A stretch of DNA of 64,000 nt, from positions 18,998 through 82,997 of the forward strand of contig JBDTNK010000002.1 of the NCBI GenBank assembly GCA_039933775.1. The letters are read 5' to 3'. Below the pieces are notes generated by a model, which was not told the DNA's origin, did not search any database, and worked only from the letters and a program-made list of their open reading frames with translations. Shown in pieces: positions 47,379 to 56,109 of the stretch; the first letter of the stretch is position 1; the number at the start of each line of letters is the position of its first letter. The stretch comes from JBDTNK01 sp039933775. Its GTDB lineage: Bacteria; Chloroflexota; Limnocylindria; QHBO01. A program made the position numbers and the translations under genes.

Positions 47379-48569
47379 GTGAAACGCGACGAGACGATCC
47401 TGTTCACCTCCGAATCCGTGACGGAGGGCCATCCCGACAAGCTGTGCGACGCGGTCGCGGACGCGATCCTGGACGACGTCCTGAGCAAGGACCCGGCGGC
47501 ACGCTCCGCGATCGAGGTGGCCACGACGACCGGGCTCGTGTTCGTCCTCGGTGAGCTGACCACCGAGTCGTACGTGGACGTGCAGAGCGTCGTGCGCGAG
47601 ACGGTCAAGGAGATCGGCTACGACGACTCGCGCCTGGGCTTCGATTGGGAGACGTGCGGCGCCATCGTGGCAGTCAAGGAGCAGAGCCCCGATATCAAGC
47701 AGGGCGTTGACGCGTCACTCGAGGCGCGCGAGGGCACCGAGCCGATGGAGCTTGGCGCCGGCGACCAGGGGATGATGTTCGGCTACGCCAGCGACGAGAC
47801 CGATGAGCTGATGCCGATGCCGATCGTGCTGGCGCATCGCATCGCGCGACGCCTGGCGGAGGTGCGCAAGGATGGCACGCTGCCCTTCCTGCGCCCTGAC
47901 GGCAAGAGCCAGGTCACGATCGAGTACGGGTCCGATGGTCGACCGCAGCGTGTCCACACCGTGCTCGTCAGTACGCAGCACGATCCGGAGGTCGGCTCCG
48001 AGCAGCTGGCCGACGTCGTCCGGCGCGAGATCGTGGAGGCCGTCATTCCGCCGGAGCTGCTCGACGCCCGGACACGTCACCTCGTCAACCCGACCGGGCG
48101 CTTCGTCGTCGGTGGACCGATGGGGGACTCGGGCCTCTCCGGACGCAAGATCATCGTCGACACCTACGGCGGCATGGCGCGCCACGGCGGCGGCAGCTTC
48201 TCCGGCAAGGACCCCACGAAGGTGGACCGATCGGCCGCCTACGCCGCGCGGTGGGTCGCAAAGAACGTCGTGGCGGCCGGCCTGGCGCGGCGCTGCGAGC
48301 TGCAGCTGGCGTACGCCATCGGCGTCGCGCAGCCGCTGGCCATGAACATCGACACCTTCGGCACCGGGTCGATCGACGACGCGCGCATCCTGGCGCTGGT
48401 ACGCGAGCACTTCGACCTGCGGCCCGGGGCGATCATCGAGGCGCTCGACCTGCGGCGCCCGATCTACCGCCCCACAGCGGCCTACGGTCATTTCGGACGC
48501 CCCGACCTGGACCTGCCCTGGGAGCGCATCGACCGCGCGGACGCGCTGCGTTCCGCGGCGACGGCCTGA
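47379..48569 (+). CDS. metK: S-adenosylmethionine synthetase
   Basis: 396 residues from GTG 47379. It makes SAM from methionine and ATP. FTSESVTEGHPDKLCDAVADAIL (recognisable in part), GAGDQGMMFGYA, the Gly-rich loop GGGSFSGKDPTKVDRSAAY and SGRKIIVDTYGG are present. It closes the ahcY-metK stretch. An antisense frame over it is a shadow. Confidence 0.97.
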   Translation: MKRDETILFTSESVTEGHPDKLCDAVADAILDDVLSKDPAARSAIEVATTTGLVFVLGELTTESYVDVQSVVRETVKEIGYDDSRLGFDWETCGAIVAVKEQSPDIKQGVDASLEAREGTEPMELGAGDQGMMFGYASDETDELMPMPIVLAHRIARRLAEVRKDGTLPFLRPDGKSQVTIEYGSDGRPQRVHTVLVSTQHDPEVGSEQLADVVRREIVEAVIPPELLDARTRHLVNPTGRFVVGGPMGDSGLSGRKIIVDTYGGMARHGGGSFSGKDPTKVDRSAAYAARWVAKNVVAAGLARRCELQLAYAIGVAQPLAMNIDTFGTGSIDDARILALVREHFDLRPGAIIEALDLRRPIYRPTAAYGHFGRPDLDLPWERIDRADALRSAATA

Positions 48570-48591
48570 GCTGAGGGATTTGGCCGGAGCG

Positions 48592-49242
48592 ATGCACCGG
48601 CACGACGAGGGACACGAGCACCGGCACACCTCGCCGCGCCCAGAGCCACGCGCGCGCGGGCGTCGCGGCTGGATGGCGCAGCTCGTCGGTTGGACGAGGG
48701 GCGTCCGCGCCGGCCCGCGCGGTGGCGGCCCGACGCCACTTACCGCGGCCGAGCGCCGCGGCGAGCTGGTGCGGGCATATCTCGCAGCGGAGGGGGAGGG
48801 CGACCACCGGCGCGCCGCGGCGGCGGCCACGACGCAGCTGGAGCGAGCCGCCGCCGATGGACTGTGGACGGTCGCCGATGCATGGGGCCATCGCGCGCTG
48901 TGGCACTACGAGCGCGCCGGTATGGAGCTGCATGCCACGCGCGCCGCTCGGCGGATCGCAGACGTTCGCCTCGTGGGCGGTGATGCCGCCGGCTCGCGAC
49001 GCTACTATGCCGAGGCGATCAGCGAGGCGCGCGACCTCGGGGCCGAGCGCGAGGAGGGCCTCGCGGCGCTGGGGCTGGGGCGCGCGCACCTGCAGCTGCG
49101 ACGGGTCGGCGAATCCCGACGGCTGGCGCAGATTGCGATCGACCTGCTGGAGCGTTGCCGCGCCCCCGCGGACGAGATCGCCGCCGCGCGCGCGCTGCGC
49201 GGCACGGAGAAGCAGGTCACGATCGAAGGGATCAGCGAATGA
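48592..49242 (+). CDS. Helical-repeat (TPR-like) protein with His-rich start
   Basis: 216 residues from ATG 48592. The N-terminus is His-rich (MHRHDEGHEHRH), then Arg-rich. Residues ~60-210 are alpha-helical with TPR-like spacing (ALWHYERAGMELHATRAARR, YYAEAISEARDLGAEREEGLAALGLGRAHL in parts). I do not recognise a specific family. The stop overlaps the proC start by 4 bases, so it probably belongs to the proC-manC operon. Confidence 0.6.
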   Translation: MHRHDEGHEHRHTSPRPEPRARGRRGWMAQLVGWTRGVRAGPRGGGPTPLTAAERRGELVRAYLAAEGEGDHRRAAAAATTQLERAAADGLWTVADAWGHRALWHYERAGMELHATRAARRIADVRLVGGDAAGSRRYYAEAISEARDLGAEREEGLAALGLGRAHLQLRRVGESRRLAQIAIDLLERCRAPADEIAAARALRGTEKQVTIEGISE

Positions 49243-50084
49243 GCGACGAACGCGAGATGCATGTCGGGATCATCGGTGCCGGCGTGATGGCCGAGGCCAT
49301 GATCGCGGGCCTGCTTGCCAACCACGCGGTGAGCGCGGAGCGGCTTGTCGCCTCGCATCCACGAGTCGAGCGGCGCGAGACGCTGGTCGAGCGGCATCAC
49401 ATCGGGGTCGTCGGCGGTAATGTCGAGGCGGCCCACGATGCCGAGATCGTCGTGCTGGCCGTGAAGCCGCAGATGCTCGCCCGCGTCATGGGCGAGCTGC
49501 GCGGCCGGCTGCGCGACGACCAGGTGGTCCTCTCGATTGTCGCCGGGGCCAAGCTCGGCACGCTGTCGCGCGGCCTGGGCCACGCCGCCGTGGTACGTGC
49601 GATGCCGAACACGCCGTCGCAGATTCGTCGCGGCATCACGGTCTGGGCCGCCTCGGCGGCCTGCAGCGAGCGCCAGCGAGAGCACGCACGCGCCGTCCTG
49701 CGCGCGCTGGGGGACGAGCGCCAGGTCGAGGACGAGGAGTTCGTGGCGATGGCCACCGCCCTGTCGGGTACCGGACCCACGTACCTGTTCGCGATCATGG
49801 AGGCGCTCATCGACGCCGGCGTGCACATGGGCTTCCCGCGCCAGCTGTCGCACGATCTCGTGGTGGCGACGCTCGTCGGCTCCTCGGAGTACGCCGCTCA
49901 GTCGGACCTGCATCCGGCGCAGCTGCGCAATGCGGTGACATCGCCCGGCGGCACCAGCGCGGCGGCGATCTACGAGCTCGAGAAGGGCCGATACCGCACG
50001 GTCCTGTCCGATGCGGTGTGGGCGGCCTACCGGCGCACGCAGGAGCTCGGCGACCGCCTCGAACACGATCTCGAGGGCGGCTGA
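49239..50084 (+). CDS. proC: Pyrroline-5-carboxylate reductase
   Basis: 281 residues from ATG 49239. It makes proline from pyrroline-5-carboxylate with NAD(P)H. VGIIGAGVMAEAMIAGLL, LAVKPQML, VRAMPNTPSQIRRGIT and ALSGTGPTYLFAIMEALIDAGVHMG (in parts) match, and the C-terminal VTSPGGTSAAAIYELE is the ProC signature. The TGATG overlap couples it to manC, though the two pathways are unrelated. Confidence 0.94.
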   Translation: MSDEREMHVGIIGAGVMAEAMIAGLLANHAVSAERLVASHPRVERRETLVERHHIGVVGGNVEAAHDAEIVVLAVKPQMLARVMGELRGRLRDDQVVLSIVAGAKLGTLSRGLGHAAVVRAMPNTPSQIRRGITVWAASAACSERQREHARAVLRALGDERQVEDEEFVAMATALSGTGPTYLFAIMEALIDAGVHMGFPRQLSHDLVVATLVGSSEYAAQSDLHPAQLRNAVTSPGGTSAAAIYELEKGRYRTVLSDAVWAAYRRTQELGDRLEHDLEGG

Positions 50085-51154
50085 TGTTCGCGGTCATCAT
50101 GGCCGGTGGTTCGGGAACGCGGCTCTGGCCGCTGTCGCGGCGCGGGACCCCCAAGCAGCTGTTGCCGCTCACCGGCGATTCGTCCCTGTTGCAGCAGACG
50201 GTCCGTCGCACCTCCGCCCTGCTGAAGCCCGAGGACATCTACGTCATCACCGCCGCGGCGCATGTGCGCGCGACGCGCGCGCAGCTGCCACAGCTGCCCG
50301 AGGACAACGTGCTGGGGGAGCCGCTGGCGCGCTCGACCGCCGTCGCCGCCGGCCTCGCCACGGTGCTCGCGCGACGCGAAGAGGACGAGGTCGCCATCGT
50401 CTTGCCTGCCGACCACTTCGTCGCCGATCCGGATGCCTTCAGCGACGGCCTGCGCGAGGCGGCACGTGCGGCTGAACGCGGCTACCTGGTGACGCTTGGC
50501 GTCGTCCCGCAGCAGGCGGCGACCGGCTACGGCTACATCAAGGTCGGCGCGCCGTTCCACGAGGCGAGCAGCACCGCGCCCGTCGAGCGCTTCGTGGAGA
50601 AGCCCGATGCCGCGACGGCGCAGGCCTACCTCGACGAGGGCGGCTACCTGTGGAATGCGGGCATCTTTGTGTGGCGCGTGTACTCATTCCGCCAGGCGGT
50701 GCAGCGCTACCAGCCACTGTTGGACGAGGCGCTGACCGCGATCGCAGCGATGCATCGCATTCCCGGCTGGATGAGCGACGTTCGCGACATCCTGGAGCCG
50801 ATCCCGGCCATCACCATCGACGTCGGCATCGCCGAGCCTGCAGCGGCGGAGGGGCGCATGGCGGTCGTGCCGCTCGACGCGGGCTGGAGCGACATCGGCT
50901 CATGGTCATCGCTGCTCGAGGCGCTCTCCGCGCGCGAAGGAAAGTCGCTCGTGGCCAGCGGCGAGCACCTGGATCGTGACTCGCATCGCGTGCTGGTTCA
51001 CGGCGGTGATCGGCTGATCGTCACCGTCGGGCTGCAGGACGTGATCATCGTCGACACCCCCGATGCGCTCCTGGTCTGTGCCCGGGACCGGGCGGAGGAG
51101 ATCAAGCCGGTGCTCGACCAGATCGCCCGGGCCACCGGCGACCGCTATCTCTAG
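50084..51154 (+). CDS. manC: Mannose-1-phosphate guanylyltransferase
   Basis: 356 residues from ATG 50084. It forms GDP-mannose from mannose-1-phosphate and GTP. VIMAGGSGTRLWPLSR is the nucleotide loop, followed by QQTVRRTSAL, LPADHFVADPDAF, ATGYGYIKVG, VEKPDAATAQAYL and WNAGIFVWRV. The short form has no PMI cupin domain; the epimerising step is supplied by the PGI/PMI gene at 53355. Together with the phosphohexomutase at 51904 it completes fructose-6-P to GDP-mannose. Confidence 0.93.
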   Translation: MFAVIMAGGSGTRLWPLSRRGTPKQLLPLTGDSSLLQQTVRRTSALLKPEDIYVITAAAHVRATRAQLPQLPEDNVLGEPLARSTAVAAGLATVLARREEDEVAIVLPADHFVADPDAFSDGLREAARAAERGYLVTLGVVPQQAATGYGYIKVGAPFHEASSTAPVERFVEKPDAATAQAYLDEGGYLWNAGIFVWRVYSFRQAVQRYQPLLDEALTAIAAMHRIPGWMSDVRDILEPIPAITIDVGIAEPAAAEGRMAVVPLDAGWSDIGSWSSLLEALSAREGKSLVASGEHLDRDSHRVLVHGGDRLIVTVGLQDVIIVDTPDALLVCARDRAEEIKPVLDQIARATGDRYL

Positions 51155-51164
51155 CACCGGACGC

Positions 51165-51893
51165 ATGGTCGAGCCCCCCGCGGCGCGCAGCAGCCCGCCG
51201 CCGGCGGCGCAACAGGAGGAGCGCGTTCGGTTCGCCTGGGCGGCTCGCATCTTCGGCCGGCTGCTCAGCGTGTACGTTCGCTTCGTGGCGCGCACCAGCC
51301 GCGTCACCGGCGGCCCGGTGACCCAGGGACCGACCGTGCTGGCCTTCTGGCACGAGTCCAACCTGGCGGTCGCCGCGATCGTGATGAAGCTGCGGGCCGA
51401 CCGGCACATGGTGACCTTCTCGACACGCGGCTTTCGTGGCATCTCCATGAACGCGATGCTCGACGGCCTCGGTGCCGCGGTCATGGCCATGCCGCCGGAG
51501 GGACCCCGGGGGCGAGCCGAGGCTGCGCGCCTGACCGCGGAGACCGCCCGCCTGGCGCGCCTGGGCTGGGCGGTGGTCGTGAGCTGCGACGGGCCGTTGG
51601 GGCCGCACCGGCTCGCGAAGCCCGGCGCGCTGATGGTGGCGCGCGAAGCGGGGATCCCGATCGTGCCATGGGCCGTCGCCTGCCGACCGACGCTGCGTCT
51701 GGCGGGAAGATGGGATCGTCAGCTCGTCCCGCTGCCCTTCGGGCGGCTGCGCATCGAGGAGGGGCGGCACATCGAGCTGGGCGCGCGGCAGCCGATCAAG
51801 CCGCAGCTCGCCGTGCTGCAGGACGAGCTGACGCGCATCGCGGAGCTGTCCGATCGCCGCATGGCCTACGATGGACGGCCCACCGCCACGTAA
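51165..51893 (+). CDS. Lysophospholipid-acyltransferase-like protein (DUF374)
   Basis: 242 residues from ATG 51165. VLAFWHESNLAVA carries the HxxxN variant of the acyltransferase HX4D region, STRGFRG is the second block, and VSCDGPLGPHRLAKPGALMVAREAGIPIVP (in parts) is the DUF374 signature. DUF374 proteins sit near lipid A or glycolipid genes; in a monoderm an acyl transfer to a mannosylated lipid is plausible but unproven. It lies between manC and the phosphohexomutase. Confidence 0.75.
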   Translation: MVEPPAARSSPPPAAQQEERVRFAWAARIFGRLLSVYVRFVARTSRVTGGPVTQGPTVLAFWHESNLAVAAIVMKLRADRHMVTFSTRGFRGISMNAMLDGLGAAVMAMPPEGPRGRAEAARLTAETARLARLGWAVVVSCDGPLGPHRLAKPGALMVAREAGIPIVPWAVACRPTLRLAGRWDRQLVPLPFGRLRIEEGRHIELGARQPIKPQLAVLQDELTRIAELSDRRMAYDGRPTAT

Positions 51894-51903
51894 ACGGGTG
51901 CCC

Positions 51904-53352
51904 GTGACGAAGATCAAGTTCGGAACCGATGGCTGGCGCGCCGCCATCGCCGAGGACTACACGTTCCATAACGTCCGTCGCTGCGCGCGCGGCGTCGCCG
52001 AGTATCTGCAGCAGAACGGCGCCGCGGATCGCGGCGTGGTCGTGGCGCACGACCGTCGCTTCGCGAGCGAGCATTTCGCGCGTGCCTGCATCGAGGTCCT
52101 CGCGGCGCACGACATTCACAGCTTCGCGCCGCCCGAGGCGGTGCCGACGCAGGTCGGCAGCTTCTTCACGCGCGAGATGAACGCCGGCGCGGGGATCGTC
52201 ATCACCGCCAGCCACAATCCGTGGACGGACAACGGCTTCAAGGTCAAGGCCGATACCGGCGGCGCCGCGGCGCCGGAGATGCTCGAAGCCATCGAGGCCA
52301 CGATGAACACGCATCCCGAGGACGAGCTGCCGCCGCGGCGCGCGTACGACGAGGCGGAGCAGGCGGGGCTGGTCGAGGTCTTCGACCCGTATCCGAAGTT
52401 CCGCGCGCAGCTCGAAAGCATCGTCGACATCGACAGGATCCGCGCCGCGGAGAAGCGCGTCCTGGTCGAGCCGCTGTACGGCAGTGGCGCCGGCTGGTTC
52501 ACGCGCCTGCTGGGCGATGGGCGGCTCACCGTGCGCGAGCTGCACACCGAACGCAACCCGTATTTCGGCGGTGTGAACCCGGAGCCGATCCGCCCCAATA
52601 TCGACGAGTGGCTGGCCGAGATCCCGCGCTGGGGCGCGGACATCGGGATCGCCTTCGACGGGGATGCGGATCGAGTCGGCATGGCGACCGAACAGGGCGT
52701 CTTCGTCAACCAGCTGCAGGTCTACGGCCTGCTGTACTGGTATCTGCTCGACGTGCGAGGCACCATCGGTCCTGCGGTCTACACGGTCACGACGACCTCC
52801 ATGGCGAAGCGGCTCGCCGAGCTGTATGGCACCCAGGCATACGAAACGGGCGTGGGGTTCAAGTTCGTGGGGCCAAAGATGACCGAGACACAGGCGGTCA
52901 TCGGCGGCGAGGAGTCGGGCGGATTCGGCTTCGGGATGCACATCCCCGAGCGTGACGGCCTGGCATCGGGCCTGTTCCTGATGGACCTCTGGCTGAGCAA
53001 GGGCAAGCAGGCTTCGGAGGTGCTTGCGGAGCTGCAGGCGCTGGCTGGGCCGAGCTACTACAACCGGATCGACATCCGCTTCGACCGCAACGGATACGAC
53101 CAGGTCAAGGCAGACACGCTCGCGCGGCTGGGCGACCACGCGCCCGAGGCGCTCGACGGGCAGGCGGTCGTGGAGCGCGTGGCGCTTGACACGAACGACG
53201 GCTTCAAGTTCTACCGCGCCGACGGCTCATGGCTGCTCATCCGCTTCAGCGGCACCGAGGCCCTGCTGCGAATCTACGTCGAGGCCCGCTCGCCGGACGA
53301 TGTCGAGAGCCTGCTGGCCGAAGGCCGGCGGATCGCGGCGCCGGGTCAGTAG
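51904..53352 (+). CDS. Phosphoglucomutase/phosphomannomutase
   Basis: 482 residues from GTG 51904 (GTG 51898 also possible). KFGTDGWRAAIAEDYT starts the alpha-D-phosphohexomutase fold; ITASHNPWTDNGFK holds the phosphoserine, AFDGDADRVGMA the metal site, GGEESGGFGFG the sugar loop and LIRFSGTEALLRIY the phosphate loop. It interconverts hexose-1- and -6-phosphates, supplying mannose-1-phosphate to ManC and glucose-1-phosphate. It lies 10 bases after the acyltransferase gene. Confidence 0.93.
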   Translation: MTKIKFGTDGWRAAIAEDYTFHNVRRCARGVAEYLQQNGAADRGVVVAHDRRFASEHFARACIEVLAAHDIHSFAPPEAVPTQVGSFFTREMNAGAGIVITASHNPWTDNGFKVKADTGGAAAPEMLEAIEATMNTHPEDELPPRRAYDEAEQAGLVEVFDPYPKFRAQLESIVDIDRIRAAEKRVLVEPLYGSGAGWFTRLLGDGRLTVRELHTERNPYFGGVNPEPIRPNIDEWLAEIPRWGADIGIAFDGDADRVGMATEQGVFVNQLQVYGLLYWYLLDVRGTIGPAVYTVTTTSMAKRLAELYGTQAYETGVGFKFVGPKMTETQAVIGGEESGGFGFGMHIPERDGLASGLFLMDLWLSKGKQASEVLAELQALAGPSYYNRIDIRFDRNGYDQVKADTLARLGDHAPEALDGQAVVERVALDTNDGFKFYRADGSWLLIRFSGTEALLRIYVEARSPDDVESLLAEGRRIAAPGQ

Positions 53353-53354
53353 CC

Positions 53355-54551
53355 ATGGACGCACGCGACTTCTTCGGCTACAAGCACAGCGACGAGGAGC
53401 CCGGCCGCCGCGAGGAGGAGCCGGACGACGACGTCGACGAGCTGTCGCCGCCGCCGCTCGACGAGGCGATCACGCTCGACGATCCCGCGATCCTGGGCAA
53501 GATCGACCCCGAGGGCATGCTAGCGCACGTAGCCGAGCTTCCGCGACAGCTGGCGATCGCGCGTCGCGTGGCCGCCCCGGTTGAGCTTTCGGCGCGGCAT
53601 CGTGACGTGGACAACGTGATCGTCCTGGGGATGGGCGGCTCCGCGATCGGCGCGGAGCTGGCGGTGGCAGTGGCCGGCGACCGCCTGCGCGTGCCGCTCG
53701 TCACGCATCGTGACTACGACCTGCCCGCCTGGGTCGGCGATCGAACGCTCGTCATCGCGGCGAGCCATAGCGGCGAGACGGCCGAAACGTTGGCTGCGAC
53801 CCGCCTCGCGCTGGCCCGCAACGCGCCGATCGCGGTGATCACCACCGGCGGCAGCCTCGCTGGGCTTGCCGAGGAGCAGCGCCTGCCGCTCTACCGCTAC
53901 GGCGCGAAGCTGCAGCCACGGGCCGCGGTGGGCTTCGGCTTCGGCCTGCTGCACGAGCTGCTGGTGGCGGCGGGGCTGGTGACGAATCCTGATCCATGGG
54001 ATACCGCGGTCGCCACGCTCGACGCCATCCTGGAGCGCAACGCCGCCTCGGTTCGGACCGACGACAACGCGGCCAAGCAGCTGGCCTGGTCGCTCTTCGG
54101 CCGCATCCCGATCCTGTATGGCCATGGACCGATGGCGGCGGTGGCCCACCGCTGGAAGACGCAGCTCAATGAGAATGCCAAGGCGTGGGCGTCGTATGAG
54201 CCGATGCCTGAGGCGAACCACAATGCGATCGAGGGCTCACTCAACCCGCGCGAGCTGGGCGACGCGCTCTACGTGCTCGAGCTGCGCGACCCGACCGAGC
54301 CCGAGGCGATCGCGACCCGCTACCGCGTGGTGGACGAGCTTCTCGGCGAGCGGGCGACGCCGCGCAGCGCCGTCTGGGCCGAGGGCGACACCGCCCTTGC
54401 ACGGGTGCTCGGGTGCGTGGCATTTGGGGATCTTGTCACGATCTACCTCGCAATCCTCTACCAGACGGACCCGACCCCGGTTACACTGTTGGCAATGCTC
54501 AAGGAGCGGCTCGCCAGGGCTTCTTCAGGACCGACGAGCGCCACCGAATAG
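53355..54551 (+). CDS. Bifunctional phosphoglucose/phosphomannose isomerase
   Basis: 398 residues. Residues ~50-380 form two SIS domains: VDNVIVLGMGGSAIGAELAV, ASHSGETAETLAA, KTQLNENAKAWASYEPMPEANHNAIEG (in parts) identify the archaeal-type PGI/PMI. It interconverts glucose-6-P, fructose-6-P and mannose-6-P. An acidic ~45-residue N-terminal extension (EEPGRREEEPDDDVDE) precedes the catalytic part. With the upstream mutase and ManC it makes the path to GDP-mannose complete, and it supplies the PGI step to glycolysis. Confidence 0.92.
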   Translation: MDARDFFGYKHSDEEPGRREEEPDDDVDELSPPPLDEAITLDDPAILGKIDPEGMLAHVAELPRQLAIARRVAAPVELSARHRDVDNVIVLGMGGSAIGAELAVAVAGDRLRVPLVTHRDYDLPAWVGDRTLVIAASHSGETAETLAATRLALARNAPIAVITTGGSLAGLAEEQRLPLYRYGAKLQPRAAVGFGFGLLHELLVAAGLVTNPDPWDTAVATLDAILERNAASVRTDDNAAKQLAWSLFGRIPILYGHGPMAAVAHRWKTQLNENAKAWASYEPMPEANHNAIEGSLNPRELGDALYVLELRDPTEPEAIATRYRVVDELLGERATPRSAVWAEGDTALARVLGCVAFGDLVTIYLAILYQTDPTPVTLLAMLKERLARASSGPTSATE

Positions 54552-54586
54552 CGGCGCCGGTGCGGCGCCATGGAGGTATCACGGAC

Positions 54587-54889
54587 GTGCACTCGAGCAT
54601 GATCGGCAAGGTCGAGAAGGCGATGCGATACGCGCACGAGCCCGATCGGGTGAAGTTCGAGCAGCTTCGCGCTCGCTTCACGGGGGACAACAGCACCCAC
54701 AGCGTCAGCCTCGACGCCGACACGTGGCACTGTGACTGCCATCTCTTCGAGAGCGCCGGTGGGTGCGTCCACACGCTCGCCGTGCAGAAAATCCTCGACC
54801 CGATGCTGAGCGACTCGCAGCGCGAGACGCCGCTCTACGGTCACCCTGATTCCCTCGAGGAGCGCGAAGAGGTCGGCGCCTCCGCCTGA
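54587..54889 (+). CDS. SWIM zinc-finger mini-protein
   Basis: 100 residues from GTG 54587, with GGAGGT (54572-54577) 9 bases upstream. SWIM motif Cys49-x-Cys51-x8-Cys60-x-His62 (WHCDCHLFESAGGCVH) is complete. SWIM fingers bind DNA or protein and normally occur inside large ATPases or transposases; here it stands alone with short helical flanks. It is 35 bases after the PGI/PMI stop. A TACACT box inside the 3' end of that gene (54482-54487) could give it its own promoter. Confidence 0.75.
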   Translation: MHSSMIGKVEKAMRYAHEPDRVKFEQLRARFTGDNSTHSVSLDADTWHCDCHLFESAGGCVHTLAVQKILDPMLSDSQRETPLYGHPDSLEEREEVGASA

Positions 54890-54924
54890 GGCCGCGACGT
54901 GGCCAGTCGATGCACGACGCGTGC

Positions 54925-54930
54925 TACGAT
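54925..54930 (+). promoter_or_regulatory. btuF operon promoter -10 (TACGAT)
   Basis: TACGAT preceded by TGC (extended -10). No good -35. It lies about 30 bases before the riboswitch. Confidence 0.55.
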
Positions 54931-54950
54931 CGGGCCACAACCAAAGACTC

Positions 54951-55100
54951 CGCGTCGGGTGCCGTGGCCGCAAGGCCCATGGTTCAATGGAGAAGCCGGT
55001 GAGAAGCCGGCACAGTCCCGCTACTGTAACCGTGCCATCTGAGCACGGAAGTCAGGTCGCCAGCCCGCACGCGATGTCCACCCCCTCGCGTGAAAGGGAA
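54951..55100 (+). promoter_or_regulatory. Cobalamin riboswitch
   Basis: AATGGAGAAGCCGGTGAGAA, then GCCGGCACAGTCCCGCTACT and AAGTCAGGTCGCCAGCCCGC match the conserved cobalamin aptamer; the B12 box is GCTACTG (55020-55026). A 7-bp hairpin (55068-55074 with 55086-55092) ends directly at the ribosome site AAAGGGAA (55093-55100), and CCCCCT just upstream could pair with it. That points to translational control: B12 binding hides the ribosome site of btuF. Confidence 0.93.
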
Positions 55101-55110
55101 CGGCATCACC

Positions 55111-56103
55111 GTGACTCGCATCCTCCGTGGCGCACTTTTCATTCTCCTCGCCGCATCTCTTGCTGCCTGCGGGCAGACCGTGTCCGAGACCTTCACCCAG
55201 GTCGGACAGGCCGAGCCGGAGCCACCGGTAGCCAGTGCATCGGCTGCTCCTGACTTTCCCCTTACCCTGACCGATGACGCCGGTCGAGCGGTCGAGATCC
55301 CGGCCGAGCCACAGCGCATCGTCAGCCTGGCGCCCTCGAACACCGAGATCGTCTGCGCGCTCGATGCCTGCGATCGGCTGGTGGGGGTTCCCGAGTTCCG
55401 CGATGGCTACCCGGCCGATGTGCTCGAGACGATCGCCGACCTGCCGAACGTCGTCTCCTTCGGACCGGTCGACCGCGAGGCGATCGTGGCCGCCGAGCCC
55501 GATCTCATCCTCGCCGCCGGCAACGAGCTGACGTCCAGCGACGACATCACAGCGCTTGCCGATCTTGGCTACCCGGTCCTGACGCTGTACCCCGAGTCGG
55601 TCGACGAGGTTTTCGCCGACATCCAGCTCATCGGATCGGCGATCGGGGCCGTCACGCAGGCCGATGCGCTGGTGCGCGATGGCAAGGACCGTGTCGACGC
55701 CGTCGTTGCGACGGTTGCAGCTGCCGAGACGCCGCGCACCTTCTACGAGGTGAGCGTCTTCGAGGGCCAGATCTACACCGCCGGCGAGGACTCGTTCCTT
55801 TCCTCGCTGCTCGAGCTGGCGGGCGCCGATCCGATCACCGGTGACACCCTCTCGACCGCGATCGATCTCGAGACGCTCGTCGCGCAGGACCCGCAGCTGA
55901 TCCTGCTGGGCGACGCGGCCTACGATCCTTCGATCACCCCCGACGCCGTGGCCCGGCGGCAGGGCTGGAACGAGATGACCGCGGTCGTCGACGGCAACGT
56001 CAGGGCGGTCCTCGACGACATCGTCATCACGCGACCGGGACCGCGGATCGTCGACGGCCTCGAGTCGCTCGCCCGGCTCATCCATTCCGACCTGTTCGAG
56101 TAG
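55111..56103 (+). CDS. btuF: B12 ABC transporter substrate-binding lipoprotein
   Basis: 330 residues from GTG 55111. The signal peptide (MTRILRGALFILLAASLAAC) ends in the lipobox LAAC, so the protein is lipid-anchored outside. The mature part is a class III binding protein: RIVSLAPSNTEIVCALDACDRLVG (in parts), FGPVDREAIVAAEPDLIL and the late GWNEMTAVVDGNVRAV. Cobalamin specificity rests on the riboswitch. GTG 55090 is an alternative start but lies inside the switch hairpin. Confidence 0.9.
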   Translation: MTRILRGALFILLAASLAACGQTVSETFTQVGQAEPEPPVASASAAPDFPLTLTDDAGRAVEIPAEPQRIVSLAPSNTEIVCALDACDRLVGVPEFRDGYPADVLETIADLPNVVSFGPVDREAIVAAEPDLILAAGNELTSSDDITALADLGYPVLTLYPESVDEVFADIQLIGSAIGAVTQADALVRDGKDRVDAVVATVAAAETPRTFYEVSVFEGQIYTAGEDSFLSSLLELAGADPITGDTLSTAIDLETLVAQDPQLILLGDAAYDPSITPDAVARRQGWNEMTAVVDGNVRAVLDDIVITRPGPRIVDGLESLARLIHSDLFE

Positions 56104-56109
56104 CTGACC

